A stretch of 64,000 bases of DNA. Source: Lachnospiraceae bacterium (GTDB taxonomy: Bacteria; Bacillota; Clostridia; Lachnospirales; Lachnospiraceae). Both the position numbers and the translations under genes were made by a program. Positions 1 to 9,320 of this stretch are shown here, piece by piece. Below the pieces are notes generated by a model that was not told the DNA's origin, searched no databases, and worked only from the letters and a program-made list of their open reading frames with translations. How positions within the stretch are numbered: the stretch's first letter is position 1; each line of letters opens with the position of its first letter. The stretch lies in NCBI GenBank assembly GCA_017436865.1, contig JAFSCH010000063.1, positions 1-64,000 on the forward strand, written 5' to 3'.

Positions 1-105
1 CTAATTACAAATCGCTACATATTACTGCATATTGTATCAGAATTTTGCAGTAAATTTGCAGTAAAAACTGAAATGATAATGCTCAAACCCGCATAAATAC
101 TGGCT
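1..105. other. Intergenic stretch downstream of lysS
   Basis: No coding signal or clear terminator hairpin is visible here. A perfect 11-bp tandem repeat (TTTGCAGTAAA) lies at 44-54 and 55-65, and a related half site (ATTACTGCAT) at 21-30. Its role is unknown. Confidence 0.4.
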
Positions 106-1722
106 TTATTTGTCTAATGATTTCATCGTCGGGAACAACAATACATCTCTAATTGCCTGTGAATCAGTAAGTAACATAACCAATCTGTCGATACCGTATC
201 CAATACCGCCTGTTGGAGGCATACCGATGCTGAGTGCATTTAAGAAGTCTTCGTCTGTGTGGTTTGCTTCTTCATCACCAGCTGCAAATGCTGCATCCTG
301 TGCTGCGAAACGTTCTCTCTGATCGATTGGATCGTTTAACTCAGAGTATGCGTTACACATTTCCCATGTATTGATGAATAACTCGAAACGCTCAACCTTA
401 TTTGGATCACTTGGCTTCTTCTTTGTAAGTGGAGAAATAGCCAATGGATGATCCATAACAAAGGTAGGCTGGATTAAGTTCTTCTCGCAGAACTCTTCGA
501 AGAAGAGATTTACAATATCACCCTTAGTATGACGCTCTTCGAACTCTACATGATGTTGCTTTGCTAATGCTTTAGCTTCTTCATCGGTTGCAACCGTATC
601 AAAATCAATACCTGCATACTTCTTGATACAATCATTCATAGTAATACGTTCAAATGGCTTACCAAAGTCGATTTCCATACCATTATAAACAATCTTGGAA
701 GTACCACATACCTTTTCAGCAAGATACTTGAACATAGACTCTGTTAATTCCATCATACCTTCGTAATCGGTATATGCCTGATATAATTCCATCAAAGTAA
801 ACTCTGGGTTATGTCTGGTATCTACACCTTCATTACGGAATACACGACCAATTTCGTATACTCTTTCCATTCCACCAACGATTAATCTCTTTAAGTAAAG
901 CTCAAGAGAAATACGAAGCTTAACGTCTTCGTCTAAAGCATTATAGTGTGTATCGAATGGTCTTGCAGCGGCTCCACCTGCATTTGATACAAGCATTGGA
1001 GTCTCTACTTCTATAAAATCACGCTCAGCAAGGAAATTACGAATCTCCTTGATAATCTGAGAACGTTTGATAAATACATTCTTGCTTTCTTCATTCATGA
1101 TAAGGTCAACATATCTCTGACGATAACGTGTATCCGTATCGGTCAATCCGTGGAACTTCTCAGGAAGAATCTGTAAGCTCTTAGTAAGCATTGTCATTTC
1201 TACTGCATGAATAGAAATCTCACCTGTCTTGGTTCTGAATACATATCCCTTGATACCATAGATATCACCAATATCTGATTTCTTGAAATCAGCATATGCT
1301 TCTTCTCCAATTGCATCTCTTGCTACATATACCTGAATCTTACCCTTCAAATCCTGAATATTACAGAAAGAAGCTTTTCCCATAACACGCTTGAACATCA
1401 TACGTCCTGCGATGGAAACCTCAATAGGGCTTGCATCCATAATTGCTCTTCTTTCATTATAATCAGCATTAAGCACTTCCTTAGCCTGCTGCTCATCCAA
1501 ACCATCTACCGATGGCTTTGTTCTTCCTGCCAAAAGCTTTGCTTCATGCGCTTCATAAAGCTCTTTTGCATCCACCGTATGATGTGTCTGATCGTATTTT
1601 GTAATCTGGAATGGATCCTTACCTGCTTCCTGCAATGCTGCAAGCTTTTCTCTTCTTACCTTTAAAAGCTGATTAACATCCTGTTCCTGATTCTTCTGGT
1701 TATTGTTCTGTTCCTGTGACAC
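106..1722 (-). CDS. lysS: Lysine--tRNA ligase, class II
   Basis: Charges tRNA-Lys with lysine in the cytoplasm. An N-terminal OB-fold anticodon-binding region (about residues 55-170) is followed by the class II catalytic core. Motif 2 is visible as [14 protein letters not shown] and motif 3 as [12 protein letters not shown] near the C-terminus. The length (538 aa) is slightly longer than usual because of a Gln/Asn-rich N-terminal tail. I place the start at the GTG at 1722, eight bases after AAAGGAG; the longer reading from TTG at 1740 begins at the ribosome site itself. greA lies immediately upstream and the two probably share a transcript. No T-box leader was seen. Confidence 0.97.
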   Translation of the reverse strand: MSQEQNNNQKNQEQDVNQLLKVRREKLAALQEAGKDPFQITKYDQTHHTVDAKELYEAHEAKLLAGRTKPSVDGLDEQQAKEVLNADYNERRAIMDASPIEVSIAGRMMFKRVMGKASFCNIQDLKGKIQVYVARDAIGEEAYADFKKSDIGDIYGIKGYVFRTKTGEISIHAVEMTMLTKSLQILPEKFHGLTDTDTRYRQRYVDLIMNEESKNVFIKRSQIIKEIRNFLAERDFIEVETPMLVSNAGGAAARPFDTHYNALDEDVKLRISLELYLKRLIVGGMERVYEIGRVFRNEGVDTRHNPEFTLMELYQAYTDYEGMMELTESMFKYLAEKVCGTSKIVYNGMEIDFGKPFERITMNDCIKKYAGIDFDTVATDEEAKALAKQHHVEFEERHTKGDIVNLFFEEFCEKNLIQPTFVMDHPLAISPLTKKKPSDPNKVERFELFINTWEMCNAYSELNDPIDQRERFAAQDAAFAAGDEEANHTDEDFLNALSIGMPPTGGIGYGIDRLVMLLTDSQAIRDVLLFPTMKSLDK

Positions 1723-1743
1723 TTCCAATACTCCTTTCAAAAC

Positions 1744-2229
1744 TTATTCTGGCTTGTAAATGTCCAAAATGGTATATTCGATCATTCCTGCTGGTGCTTC
1801 TACGGTTACAACGTCACCCTTCTTAGCTCCTATTAATGCCTTACCAAGAGGAGACTCATTAGAAATCTTACCCTTTAAACTATTTGCTTCGGTAGCACCT
1901 ACAATCTTGAATTCCATCTCATCATCAAATTCGTTGTCTTTTACCTTAACAACAAGACCAAAGCTTACCTTATCATTGCTTGCAGCTTCTTCCATATCGA
2001 AAACTTCTACGTTCTTTAAGATTTTCTCAAGTTCTTCAATTCTTGCTTCGATATCACGCTGTTCATCCTTTGCTGCATCGTACTCAGCGTTTTCTGATAA
2101 GTCACCCTGTTCTCTTGCTTCCTTAATCTTTTCTGCAACTTCTTTTCTCTTGATAACTTTCAATTCATGTAATTCATCTTCGTATTTCTTCAGACCTTCA
2201 CGAGTTAATAGATTCTTCTTTGCTTCCAT
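1744..2229 (-). CDS. greA: Transcription elongation factor GreA
   Basis: Binds the RNA polymerase secondary channel and stimulates cleavage of the backtracked transcript. The 161-aa protein has the two-domain form: an N-terminal antiparallel coiled coil (about residues 10-80, with a conserved acidic tip around LSENAEYDAAKDEQ) and a C-terminal FKBP-like domain. The ATG at 2229 follows AAAAGGAGAGG. A consensus promoter lies about 105 bp upstream, and lysS starts about 20 bp after the stop codon, so greA-lysS is probably one operon. Clustering of greA with lysS is common in Firmicutes. Confidence 0.97.
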   Translation of the reverse strand: MEAKKNLLTREGLKKYEDELHELKVIKRKEVAEKIKEAREQGDLSENAEYDAAKDEQRDIEARIEELEKILKNVEVFDMEEAASNDKVSFGLVVKVKDNEFDDEMEFKIVGATEANSLKGKISNESPLGKALIGAKKGDVVTVEAPAGMIEYTILDIYKPE

Positions 2230-2334
2230 GGGTGTTCCCTCTCCTTTTTCATTAAAATAATATATATGACACTTATTTCTTCCGCTAATCTACATTGCCG
2301 TATTTTGGGCAGACTATGCCCTACAAGCTATGAT

Positions 2335-2363
2335 ATTATAGCCTTTTTTCAAAATGATGTCAA
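2335..2363 (-). promoter_or_regulatory. Predicted sigma-A promoter of greA-lysS
   Basis: On the minus strand a perfect TTGACA (2358-2363) is separated by 17 bp from a perfect TATAAT (2335-2340). The -35 box lies just past the stop codon of the upstream lipase-like gene, so greA-lysS can be transcribed independently of it. Confidence 0.75.
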
Positions 2364-2366
2364 CAT

Positions 2367-3710
2367 TTAAAGCCCCATATCCTTAAGTCCTTTTACTAGC
2401 ATAACATAATATTCTCTCACATCAAATCCCTTCACATTTTCCCGAAACAGATCAATCATATCTCCATGTGAGATTCCTCTTCTTCCTTTACACGTTAAAT
2501 TACCAAGAAAATCACCCCACTGAGCCGATGTTTCGGAAACCAAGCCATCATTCTTTCCCTCTACCGGTTTAACTAGCAAAAAGCCTAGATTTAATGGGAA
2601 AGATGCACTCATACAGCCTTTCATTAATGACATGACGCTTTGTTTTTTATAACCTTCCGCCGGTATAATTTCTTCATTTCTCTTCCGACAATTCTTGGCA
2701 GTCAAATCATAAACTGCAGAAACAAAATCCGGATTCACATCACCTAACTTACAAAAAAGCTTGTTATATTTTTTTCCAACAAAGGCAATCCAGCTATCGG
2801 GTAACTTCTTCAACAATTCATCTACCCACAAGCATCCCTGATGTGGCGTATTAATTGTAGTAAGAGACGCTACCAAAGGTGCTGCTCCAAGGCAGTCAAT
2901 AGCATATCTTGTATCTAATCCTCCTTTGGAATGGGCAATGATATTGACCTTCTCACACCCTGTTTCCTCTATAATTCTGTGAATCTGTTCCAACAGCTCT
3001 GCAGCACTGTCTTTTACAGCTGCTGCCGACTGATGCCTTCCATAATAAATCTTGCAACCATTCCTTTGAAGCTCTGCCGGAATTCTTCCCCAGTAATTAA
3101 AGTATTGCCAGTCTCTGAAAAAAACACCATGTACAAGCAATACAGGATATTTGGTAGAACATATCTCATTTTCCTTACGTACTTCATTCAGCTCCTGCTT
3201 TGCTATTTCTAAGGAACATTCTTGTGAAACGCTATGGCAAACATATATCGTAATAAAAAGATTTATTACCGGAATCCACCAACATAATGCCCAAACAATA
3301 CGCCAAACAAGTTTTATCTGTTTTGCAGTAATCATAATTCGTATAAAACCATTCAAAGCCATAATAAAGGCTACGACATAAGTAATTACCACACTTCCTA
3401 TAAATACAGCAACCGATTGTTCTTTATCTTGTCCTGAACATATATAGCGCACCAATAGCACATTCTGGATGAGCATTCCAAAACAACTACTGAGCAGCAC
3501 TGTATATCCTCCCACCAGAGTATTCAGTCTGCCACCTATTCCAGATTTATAATATGGAACAATCTGGTAAATCATAAACAACATCATAACCACACATGTT
3601 ACCAGTACCTTTCCTGCAATGGATATGTGCGATATAGAATAGAAAAACAATAAATTTGCTACTAATAAATATAAAAGAATTCCGTATATAATCCATAAAA
3701 ACTTTCTCAT
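2367..3710 (-). CDS. Membrane-anchored alpha/beta-hydrolase (lipase/PGAP1-like)
   Basis: Predicted serine esterase or lipase. The N-terminal half (about residues 1-175) has several hydrophobic segments, suggesting four to five membrane helices. From about residue 190 an alpha/beta-hydrolase fold begins with PVLLVHG, a typical oxyanion-strand motif. The nucleophile elbow is AHSKGGLD (GxSxG type, with Ala in the first position); a late His (RGISHGDMID) could complete the triad. The gene sits between dusB and greA, which are usually adjacent in Firmicutes, so it may be an insertion into a conserved block. Substrate unknown. Confidence 0.8.
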   Translation of the reverse strand: MRKFLWIIYGILLYLLVANLLFFYSISHISIAGKVLVTCVVMMLFMIYQIVPYYKSGIGGRLNTLVGGYTVLLSSCFGMLIQNVLLVRYICSGQDKEQSVAVFIGSVVITYVVAFIMALNGFIRIMITAKQIKLVWRIVWALCWWIPVINLFITIYVCHSVSQECSLEIAKQELNEVRKENEICSTKYPVLLVHGVFFRDWQYFNYWGRIPAELQRNGCKIYYGRHQSAAAVKDSAAELLEQIHRIIEETGCEKVNIIAHSKGGLDTRYAIDCLGAAPLVASLTTINTPHQGCLWVDELLKKLPDSWIAFVGKKYNKLFCKLGDVNPDFVSAVYDLTAKNCRKRNEEIIPAEGYKKQSVMSLMKGCMSASFPLNLGFLLVKPVEGKNDGLVSETSAQWGDFLGNLTCKGRRGISHGDMIDLFRENVKGFDVREYYVMLVKGLKDMGL

Positions 3711-3797
3711 TTGTTTTCTCCACGACCCTTATTAATATATGCTCTTATAAACTCCAATACCATCTATTTCCAGTGCTCTCATAACAATACGCAAAAT

Positions 3798-3830
3798 GCA
3801 CTTAAAATACCTTCTTTACATTTCAAGTGC
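3798..3830 (-). terminator. Probable terminator after dusB
   Basis: The inverted repeat GCACTTgAAAT / ATTTtAAGTGC is followed on the minus strand by ATTTTGC. It lies directly after the dusB stop codon and would end the argF-dusB transcript. Confidence 0.55.
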
Positions 3831-3845
3831 ATTTCTACTCTTATA

Positions 3846-4808
3846 TTATTGAAATATATTACAAATACTTTCTTCCAGCTCTGTAAAAGTCTCCATTTCA
3901 TTTACCATGCGTCTTAGCTTTGCTGAGTGTGGATAACCTGCCGTATACCATGCTACATGCTTACGCATTTCGCGAATTCCGGTATACTCACCCTTAAATT
4001 CAAGCTGCAATGCCGCGTGTCGGAGAATCGTATTGCGCACCTCTTCATTTGTTGGACGTTCTGGTAGAATTCCCGTATCAAGATACTGCGTAATTTCCTT
4101 GAAAATCCATGGATTTCCTCGGCTCGCACGTCCGATCATAATACCGTCACAACCTGTTTCATCCATCATTTTCTTTGCCGAAACAGCATCCGTAACATCA
4201 CCATTTCCTATTACAGGAATAGAAACTGCCTCCTTCACCTGACGAATAATATCCCAGTCTGCCTTACCGGAATAATACTGTTCTCTCGTTCTTCCGTGTA
4301 CTGCAATTGCTGCCGCCCCACTTGCTTCAATAATCTTTGCAATTTCGACTGCATTCACATGTTCATCATCAAAGCCTTTTCGTATTTTCACCGTTACAGG
4401 CTTCTTCACCGCCTTTACCAAAGCGGTTACAATTTCTTCCACAAGCTTTGGCTCTTTCATAAGGGCACTTCCCTCATGATTATTAACCACCTTAGGAACT
4501 GGGCATCCCATATTTACATCTAAAATAGCAAATGGGCGTTCTTCGATTCTTGCGGCTGTTTCAGCCATAATATCAGGCTCTGACCCGAAAAGCTGCAAAG
4601 AAACCGGATGTTCATCCGGATGGATTTCCATCAAAGCCTCTGTATTTTTATTGTTATAATGTACTGCCTTGGCGCTTACCATTTCCATGCATAAAAGTCC
4701 AGCTCCCTGTTCTTTGCACAAAAGACGAAACGGCAGGTCTGTTACACCTGCCATCGGAGCCAAGATTACATTATTTTCAAGGGTTACATCCCCTATCTGT
4801 AACTTCAT
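3846..4808 (-). CDS. dusB: tRNA-dihydrouridine synthase B
   Basis: FMN-dependent reductase that makes dihydrouridine in the tRNA D-loop. A TIM-barrel N-terminal domain carries APMAGVTDLPFR, the catalytic-cysteine segment NMGCPVPKV, and a phosphate/FMN site around GNGDV and IMIGRASRGNPWIF; a helical C-terminal domain follows. Length (320 aa) is normal. The start is taken at MKLQIGDV (4808), preceded by AAGAGGATTT; eleven codons of the longer reading show no family similarity. Last gene of the argF-birA-DUF-coaX-dusB run. Confidence 0.95.
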   Translation of the reverse strand: MKLQIGDVTLENNVILAPMAGVTDLPFRLLCKEQGAGLLCMEMVSAKAVHYNNKNTEALMEIHPDEHPVSLQLFGSEPDIMAETAARIEERPFAILDVNMGCPVPKVVNNHEGSALMKEPKLVEEIVTALVKAVKKPVTVKIRKGFDDEHVNAVEIAKIIEASGAAAIAVHGRTREQYYSGKADWDIIRQVKEAVSIPVIGNGDVTDAVSAKKMMDETGCDGIMIGRASRGNPWIFKEITQYLDTGILPERPTNEEVRNTILRHAALQLEFKGEYTGIREMRKHVAWYTAGYPHSAKLRRMVNEMETFTELEESICNIFQ

Positions 4809-4868
4809 AAATCCTCTTACCTTTCTGTGAATTTGTGTCATACATAATCTACAACACTCGTCACATCA

Positions 4869-5651
4869 TTACTTATTATTCTTCTCATAAATAATTCTTA
4901 GTCCCTCTAAGGTCAGAGAACTATTATATTCCTGAATCATATCGGTTTCTTCCGCAATAATTCTTCCAAGTCCACCCGTTGCTACAACCTTGAGGTTATC
5001 ATAGCCTGTCTCTTTTTTCACGCGCTGAATAATGTACTCTGTCTGTCCAATCTGACCATACACAAGTCCTGCCTGCATACTGGAAATGGTCTCCTGTGCC
5101 AAGATAGAAGCTGGCTTCTTAATCTCAATCTCTGGAAGCTTTGCAGTACCATCCCATAAAGCCTTTGCCGAAATGCGAATACCTGGCGCTGTAATTCCTG
5201 CCGCAAAGCAACCATCTGCTGTAACCAAATCATAGGTAGTAGCTGTTCCATAATCAATTACAAGAACTGGGCCACCATACAATTCATATGCAGCCACTGC
5301 ATCTACCACTCTGTCACACCCGATTTCCTTTGGATTCTCTGTTACAATCTTGATTCCGGTCTTAACACCTGCGCCCACTGTCAAAATCTTTTCATTCACG
5401 TAACGTCTGATACCACCCGTCAATGAATGCATAATATTTGGAACTACGCTTGCTACAATAACACCTGTAATACTTTTGATTGCAATCTGATTCTTGTTCA
5501 GCATTTCCGTAATCAATACACCATATTCATCCGATGTTCTCGGTGTCTTTGACATCAGACGAAAGGTAGTTACAAGCTCTTTCCCATCATATACACCAAA
5601 TGTAGCATTGGTATTTCCAACATCAACTACTAAAACCATTCTCTTTACCAT
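4869..5651 (-). CDS. coaX: Type III pantothenate kinase
   Basis: Phosphorylates pantothenate, the first step of coenzyme A synthesis. Visible motifs are the ASKHA phosphate-1 loop [10 protein letters not shown] at the N-terminus, the conserved [11 protein letters not shown], the phosphate-2 region DYGTATTYD and GITAPGI. Length is normal for CoaX. Two in-frame ATGs exist (5651 and 5639). AAAGG is only one base from the first, so the second (MVLVVDVGN) may be the true start. It lies between the DUF6145-like gene and dusB. Confidence 0.95.
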   Translation of the reverse strand: MVKRMVLVVDVGNTNATFGVYDGKELVTTFRLMSKTPRTSDEYGVLITEMLNKNQIAIKSITGVIVASVVPNIMHSLTGGIRRYVNEKILTVGAGVKTGIKIVTENPKEIGCDRVVDAVAAYELYGGPVLVIDYGTATTYDLVTADGCFAAGITAPGIRISAKALWDGTAKLPEIEIKKPASILAQETISSMQAGLVYGQIGQTEYIIQRVKKETGYDNLKVVATGGLGRIIAEETDMIQEYNSSLTLEGLRIIYEKNNK

Positions 5652-5679
5652 ACCTTTCTAATATCTACCAGTTTTGAGC

Positions 5680-6024
5680 CTATACCTCTTCAAAAGGCTC
5701 CTGTAAAATAAATACTCTATAATACATACTAAGTGCTTCTAATAGTTCCTTACGCTTAATCTTCATATCATGAATCAAAAGACCACTACTTACGTCATCA
5801 TATAAAATATCCTCTTCGTAAGATTCTGTATCGAAGCTGACACTACCATCTTCTTCAAAGACAATCGTGAACACACCACCTACTTCCTCCGTAAAAAGCA
5901 CACACATAACGTGAAGCTCCTCCTGAATAGAAGCTGGTATTCCTTTAAACTGTTCATTAAAATAATATTTTTTGTCATATGCGTTTGCACCGCAAAGCAC
6001 TATACGATTGTTATTCGTTTCCAC
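5680..6024 (-). CDS. Small conserved protein, DUF6145-like
   Basis: A 114-aa soluble acidic protein with no catalytic motif I recognise. It begins with a conserved-looking segment (RIVLCGANAY) followed by KYYFNEQF and a central MCVLFTEEVGG. This pattern resembles a Lachnospiraceae family I know as DUF6145; the assignment is from memory and is moderate. It is co-directional with birA (about 50 bp upstream) and coaX (about 30 bp downstream), so it is probably co-transcribed with cofactor genes. Function unknown. Confidence 0.7.
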   Translation of the reverse strand: METNNNRIVLCGANAYDKKYYFNEQFKGIPASIQEELHVMCVLFTEEVGGVFTIVFEEDGSVSFDTESYEEDILYDDVSSGLLIHDMKIKRKELLEALSMYYRVFILQEPFEEV

Positions 6025-6074
6025 CTAAACAACCTCCATTATATCTCTTCTATACATGCATTATTCGACAGATT

Positions 6075-6878
6075 TTACACATATCCATAAATCCCTCTGA
6101 CCGATACTTCTCCTGCATATACATGTACTATCTCATCATTCTGACATTTCACCATAAGTTCACCCTGTGAATTAACTCCAAGTGCAAATCCCTCATATTC
6201 ACCTTTCGGGTCTAATACACGTACCTGTCTGTCTCGATTCAGCAAATGCTGATTATATCGTTCCACAATACTTGTTAAATCATAAGTTTTCTCAAATTCT
6301 GCATACTCTTTTTCAAAATAATGCAAAATACGTCCTATCAACTCTGCTCGACTTATTTTTTTCCCAAGCTCTAAAGCGATAGATGTAGCCGTTGTAGCAA
6401 TTTCCTCATCAAAAAAGCTTTGATTGACATTAATCCCAACACCTATCACAACATAATCAATCGTGGTTTGCTCCAATCCCATCTCTGTCAGAATGCCACA
6501 AATTTTTTTACCATTCATCACAATATCATTTGGCCATTTTATACCACTCTTGCCATATGCCAACTCTTCCATTGCTTCTGCTACTGCAAGTGCCATAACA
6601 AGCGTCAGAGCCGACGCCTGATTGGGCATACACTTTGGTCGCAACAGCAATGACATATAAACGGATTCTCCCTTGGGAGATATCCATGTTCTTCCACGTC
6701 TTCCTCTTCCCGCTGTCTGCCTATCTGCAACAACGAGAGTACCATTTGAGGCACCCTCGTTTGCCATTTGCTTTATATCATCATTGGTAGAACCTGTTTT
6801 CTCATAGAAAAATAAATTCCTTGCAAGCCATGTTGTACTTTTTTCTATCTGACCTGCCAGTTTCTCCCTATCCATCAA
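6075..6878 (-). CDS. birA: Biotin--[acetyl-CoA-carboxylase] ligase, monofunctional
   Basis: Makes biotinyl-5'-AMP and transfers biotin to carboxylase carrier proteins. Ligase motifs are STNDDIKQ, the biotin-binding loop GRGRRGRTW and KWPNDIVMNGKKICGIL, with the small SH3-like C-terminal domain at the end. At 267 aa it lacks the N-terminal winged-helix domain of bifunctional BirA, so it should be a ligase only and not a repressor. The ATG at 6878 lies four bases after the argF stop codon, which indicates translational coupling. Confidence 0.94.
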   Translation of the reverse strand: MMDREKLAGQIEKSTTWLARNLFFYEKTGSTNDDIKQMANEGASNGTLVVADRQTAGRGRRGRTWISPKGESVYMSLLLRPKCMPNQASALTLVMALAVAEAMEELAYGKSGIKWPNDIVMNGKKICGILTEMGLEQTTIDYVVIGVGINVNQSFFDEEIATTATSIALELGKKISRAELIGRILHYFEKEYAEFEKTYDLTSIVERYNQHLLNRDRQVRVLDPKGEYEGFALGVNSQGELMVKCQNDEIVHVYAGEVSVRGIYGYV

Positions 6879-6881
6879 TGA

Positions 6882-7871
6882 TTATGCTCCTAATGTTGCA
6901 GCCATAACAGCCTTAATCGTATGCATGCGGTTTTCTGCCTCATCAAATACTTTAGACTGTGCAGATTCAAATACCTCATCTGTTACTTCGAGTTCTGTAA
7001 ATCCGTATTTCTCACCTTGCTCTTTACCAACCGTTGTCTTCAAATCATGGAATGCCGGCAAGCAGTGTAAAAAGATAGCCTGTTCTCCTGCGTTCTGCAT
7101 AATCTCCTTAGTAACCTTATACGGTGAAAGCACCTTAATGCGCTCCTCCCATACTTCTTCCGGTTCACCCATGGATACCCATACGTCAGTATAAACAACA
7201 TCGACGTCTTTTGTTCCTGCCATAGCATCTTCTGTCAAAGTAATGGTAGCTCCGGACTCCTTTGCATATTCCTGACACTCTGCTACAAGTTCAGCGTTTG
7301 GGAAATATGCTTTGTTTGTACATGCTGTAAAGTGCATACCTAACTTAGAGCACATAATCATAAGGGAATTTGCCATATTGTAACGTGCATCTCCCATATA
7401 GGTAAGTTTAATACCCTTATATCTTCCAAAATGCTCCCTGATGGTTAATAAGTCAGCTAACATCTGTGTTGGATGGTATTCATTGGTCAAACCATTCCAC
7501 ACCGGAACACCTGCATATTTAGCAAGCTCCTCAACAATAGTCTGTTCAAACCCTCTATATTCAATACCTTCGTACATTCTTCCAAGTACTCTTGCGGTAT
7601 CAGCAATACTTTCTTTTTTACCAATCTGAGAACTTGCCGGCTCAAGATAAGTGGTTCCCATTCCCAAGTCATGAGCAGCTACTTCAAAAGAACATCTAGT
7701 ACGTGTACTTGTCTTCTCGAAAATCAATGCAACATTCTTTCCTCGTAATGTATCATGAGCAATTCCGTTCTTTTTCTTCTCTTTATAAGAAGCTGCAAGA
7801 TCTACCAGATAGACAATCTCTTCTGCTGTAAAATCCTTCAATGTTAAAAAATGACGTCCTTTTAAATTCAT
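6882..7871 (-). CDS. argF: Ornithine carbamoyltransferase
   Basis: Converts ornithine and carbamoyl phosphate to citrulline in arginine synthesis (or the reverse catabolic direction). The carbamoyl-phosphate loop [12 protein letters not shown], the [11 protein letters not shown] segment and the HCLPAFHD loop are all present, with an ordinary 329-aa length. The start at MNLKGRHF (7871) follows AAAAGGAGGAGAATT; the longer reading adds a 20-residue N-terminus with no family similarity. First gene of a run with birA, the DUF6145-like gene, coaX and dusB. No other arginine gene lies in the window. Confidence 0.96.
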   Translation of the reverse strand: MNLKGRHFLTLKDFTAEEIVYLVDLAASYKEKKKNGIAHDTLRGKNVALIFEKTSTRTRCSFEVAAHDLGMGTTYLEPASSQIGKKESIADTARVLGRMYEGIEYRGFEQTIVEELAKYAGVPVWNGLTNEYHPTQMLADLLTIREHFGRYKGIKLTYMGDARYNMANSLMIMCSKLGMHFTACTNKAYFPNAELVAECQEYAKESGATITLTEDAMAGTKDVDVVYTDVWVSMGEPEEVWEERIKVLSPYKVTKEIMQNAGEQAIFLHCLPAFHDLKTTVGKEQGEKYGFTELEVTDEVFESAQSKVFDEAENRMHTIKAVMAATLGA

Positions 7872-7943
7872 AATTCTCCTCCTTTTCAATGCTTCTACAA
7901 GCCACGTTTTTGTTTCCTTCATTGGAAGCAAAATTACCTTTCC

Positions 7944-7972
7944 ATTTTACTACGTTTTTGTACCGTGGGCAA
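7944..7972 (-). promoter_or_regulatory. Predicted promoter of the argF operon
   Basis: TTGCCC (7967-7972), a 17-bp spacer and TAAAAT (7944-7949) on the minus strand, about 70 bp before the argF start. No clear ARG-box palindrome was recognised. Confidence 0.45.
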
Positions 7973-8007
7973 GATAATAGACAAAAGAATGTCCTATAAA
8001 ACACAAA

Positions 8008-8035
8008 AGATGCAAGCCTTTCACCGCCTGCATCT
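8008..8035 (-). terminator. Terminator after the SleB-like gene
   Basis: Stem AGATGCA / TGCATCT, with extra G-C pairs inside the loop, followed by a short T-run on the minus strand. It lies within 10 bp of the upstream stop codon. Confidence 0.65.
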
Positions 8036-8044
8036 TTCTATATT

Positions 8045-9145
8045 CTACCAAAACACATGGTTTCCAATCACAATTCCCTGTTTTGTTCCTACACGTCTAA
8101 AATGAAGTGCATCTCCTACATTCGTAACACCATTCAATACATCCTGCGCCGCCTGCAAACAAGATGGCTTGATACTGCCACTTAAAACTACTCTATCGAG
8201 CTTGCCAGTAGCTGCCGGTGTAAACTGCCCGGATGCATACACTACCTCAGCAACTGTATTAGGATACGCTGCACTTCTAACACGATTCATAACAACAGAA
8301 CCTACTGCCAGCTGACCTTCATACGCTTCTCCTCCTGCTTCACACTGGATAAGTGCTGCTAAAATCTGAAGCTCTGATGCCGTTGCAAGAACTGCTTCCT
8401 TCTGCTGATGTCTCTTTGCCTCTTCTTCTGCCTTTTCTCTTGCACGAATCACTTCCATGGACTCAGCATCATCAATGTCAAATTCAACCTTAACATAATC
8501 TGCTGATACATATCCGGTTGCACCTTCATAGCTTACCTCTACCCAGTCACCATGCTCTTTGATAGCTTCTAACGCTTCTCCCTTTGAAAGAAGTCCTAAT
8601 ACTCCACCATCCATGCTTGCTTCCTTGCGCACTCGTAAAGTATCAGTCTGTGCATAAGCAACCAACATTCCAACTTCTTCTGCGAGCTGTTCCGCTTCAT
8701 CGCCAAAATGTAGATATTTATCTCTGACCCAGCCAGTAACATCTCCTGACTGAATCTTTGTCCATTCACCCTGACGTTCTATGATATGGCCACCGCAATC
8801 TTTATATAAAACGCCAAGCTTTTCTGAATCCTGATTAGCTTCTTTTCGAATATTTACATACTCATTAACATTTGCCATAACAAGAGTTGATTCCTGTTTG
8901 GTTATGGTTTTGGCAGTTACATTTCCTCTTGTATTGTTCTTAACGATTTCAACAATCTCTTCATCAGCAATTGCTACATCCATATCTAATAAGACTGCTG
9001 CTCCAGCACTTAGTGGCATCTCTATTTCTTCTGTATCAGTTACTTTTGTTTCCTCTCCTAATGCAGTCATCGATGTGGTACACAATACTACTGAAAAAGC
9101 TACTGCGGAAAAAAAACTTCTCCACCCATGATAATTCGTTTTCAT
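8045..9145 (-). CDS. SleB-type cell wall hydrolase with two SH3 domains
   Basis: Predicted exported peptidoglycan hydrolase. A signal peptide lies at residues 1-30 (FFSAVAFSVVLCTTSMTALG, after Lys/Arg/His residues). Two bacterial SH3 repeats follow at about 90-150 (EYVNIRKEANQDSEKLG) and 165-225 (TLRVRKEASMDGGVLG). The C-terminal SleB/Hydrolase_2 domain begins at ILAALIQCEAGGEAYEGQ, with the catalytic Glu in this segment. SleB proteins act in spore germination or wall turnover. The start (9145) follows GGAGATTAGT. It has its own promoter embedded in the proC terminator. Confidence 0.88.
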   Translation of the reverse strand: MKTNYHGWRSFFSAVAFSVVLCTTSMTALGEETKVTDTEEIEMPLSAGAAVLLDMDVAIADEEIVEIVKNNTRGNVTAKTITKQESTLVMANVNEYVNIRKEANQDSEKLGVLYKDCGGHIIERQGEWTKIQSGDVTGWVRDKYLHFGDEAEQLAEEVGMLVAYAQTDTLRVRKEASMDGGVLGLLSKGEALEAIKEHGDWVEVSYEGATGYVSADYVKVEFDIDDAESMEVIRAREKAEEEAKRHQQKEAVLATASELQILAALIQCEAGGEAYEGQLAVGSVVMNRVRSAAYPNTVAEVVYASGQFTPAATGKLDRVVLSGSIKPSCLQAAQDVLNGVTNVGDALHFRRVGTKQGIVIGNHVFW

Positions 9146-9268
9146 ACTAATCTCCATGATTTCCACAAAAACTTCGGAAATTATTCTTTGTTATTACTTT
9201 CATTTACATATTTTATACATTGCCAATAACAAATATTACATAATAATTAACATCCGTTACGATTTTAT

Positions 9269-9297
9269 ATAATAACAAAGAGTCCGCCACTTGTCAA
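9269..9297 (-). promoter_or_regulatory. Predicted promoter of the SleB-like gene
   Basis: TTGACA (9292-9297), 17 bp, TATTAT (9269-9274) on the minus strand. The -35 box lies in the loop of the hairpin that ends proC. Confidence 0.65.
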
Positions 9298-9309
9298 GTT
9301 TCGGACTCT
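9279..9309 (-). terminator. Hairpin terminator after proC
   Basis: Perfect 8-bp stem AGAGTCCG / CGGACTCT followed by TTTGTT on the minus strand. Its loop and right arm coincide with the SleB-like gene promoter. Confidence 0.6.
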
Positions 9310-9320
9310 TATTTCAAATA

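Noticed and set aside
1723..2334. T-box leader for lysS
   Set aside because: No conserved T-box core or specifier stem was seen; lysS follows greA directly and is read from the greA promoter.
7783..8004. 73-aa minus-strand ORF overlapping the argF start
   Set aside because: It lies across the argF promoter and coding start in another frame and has no ribosome site.
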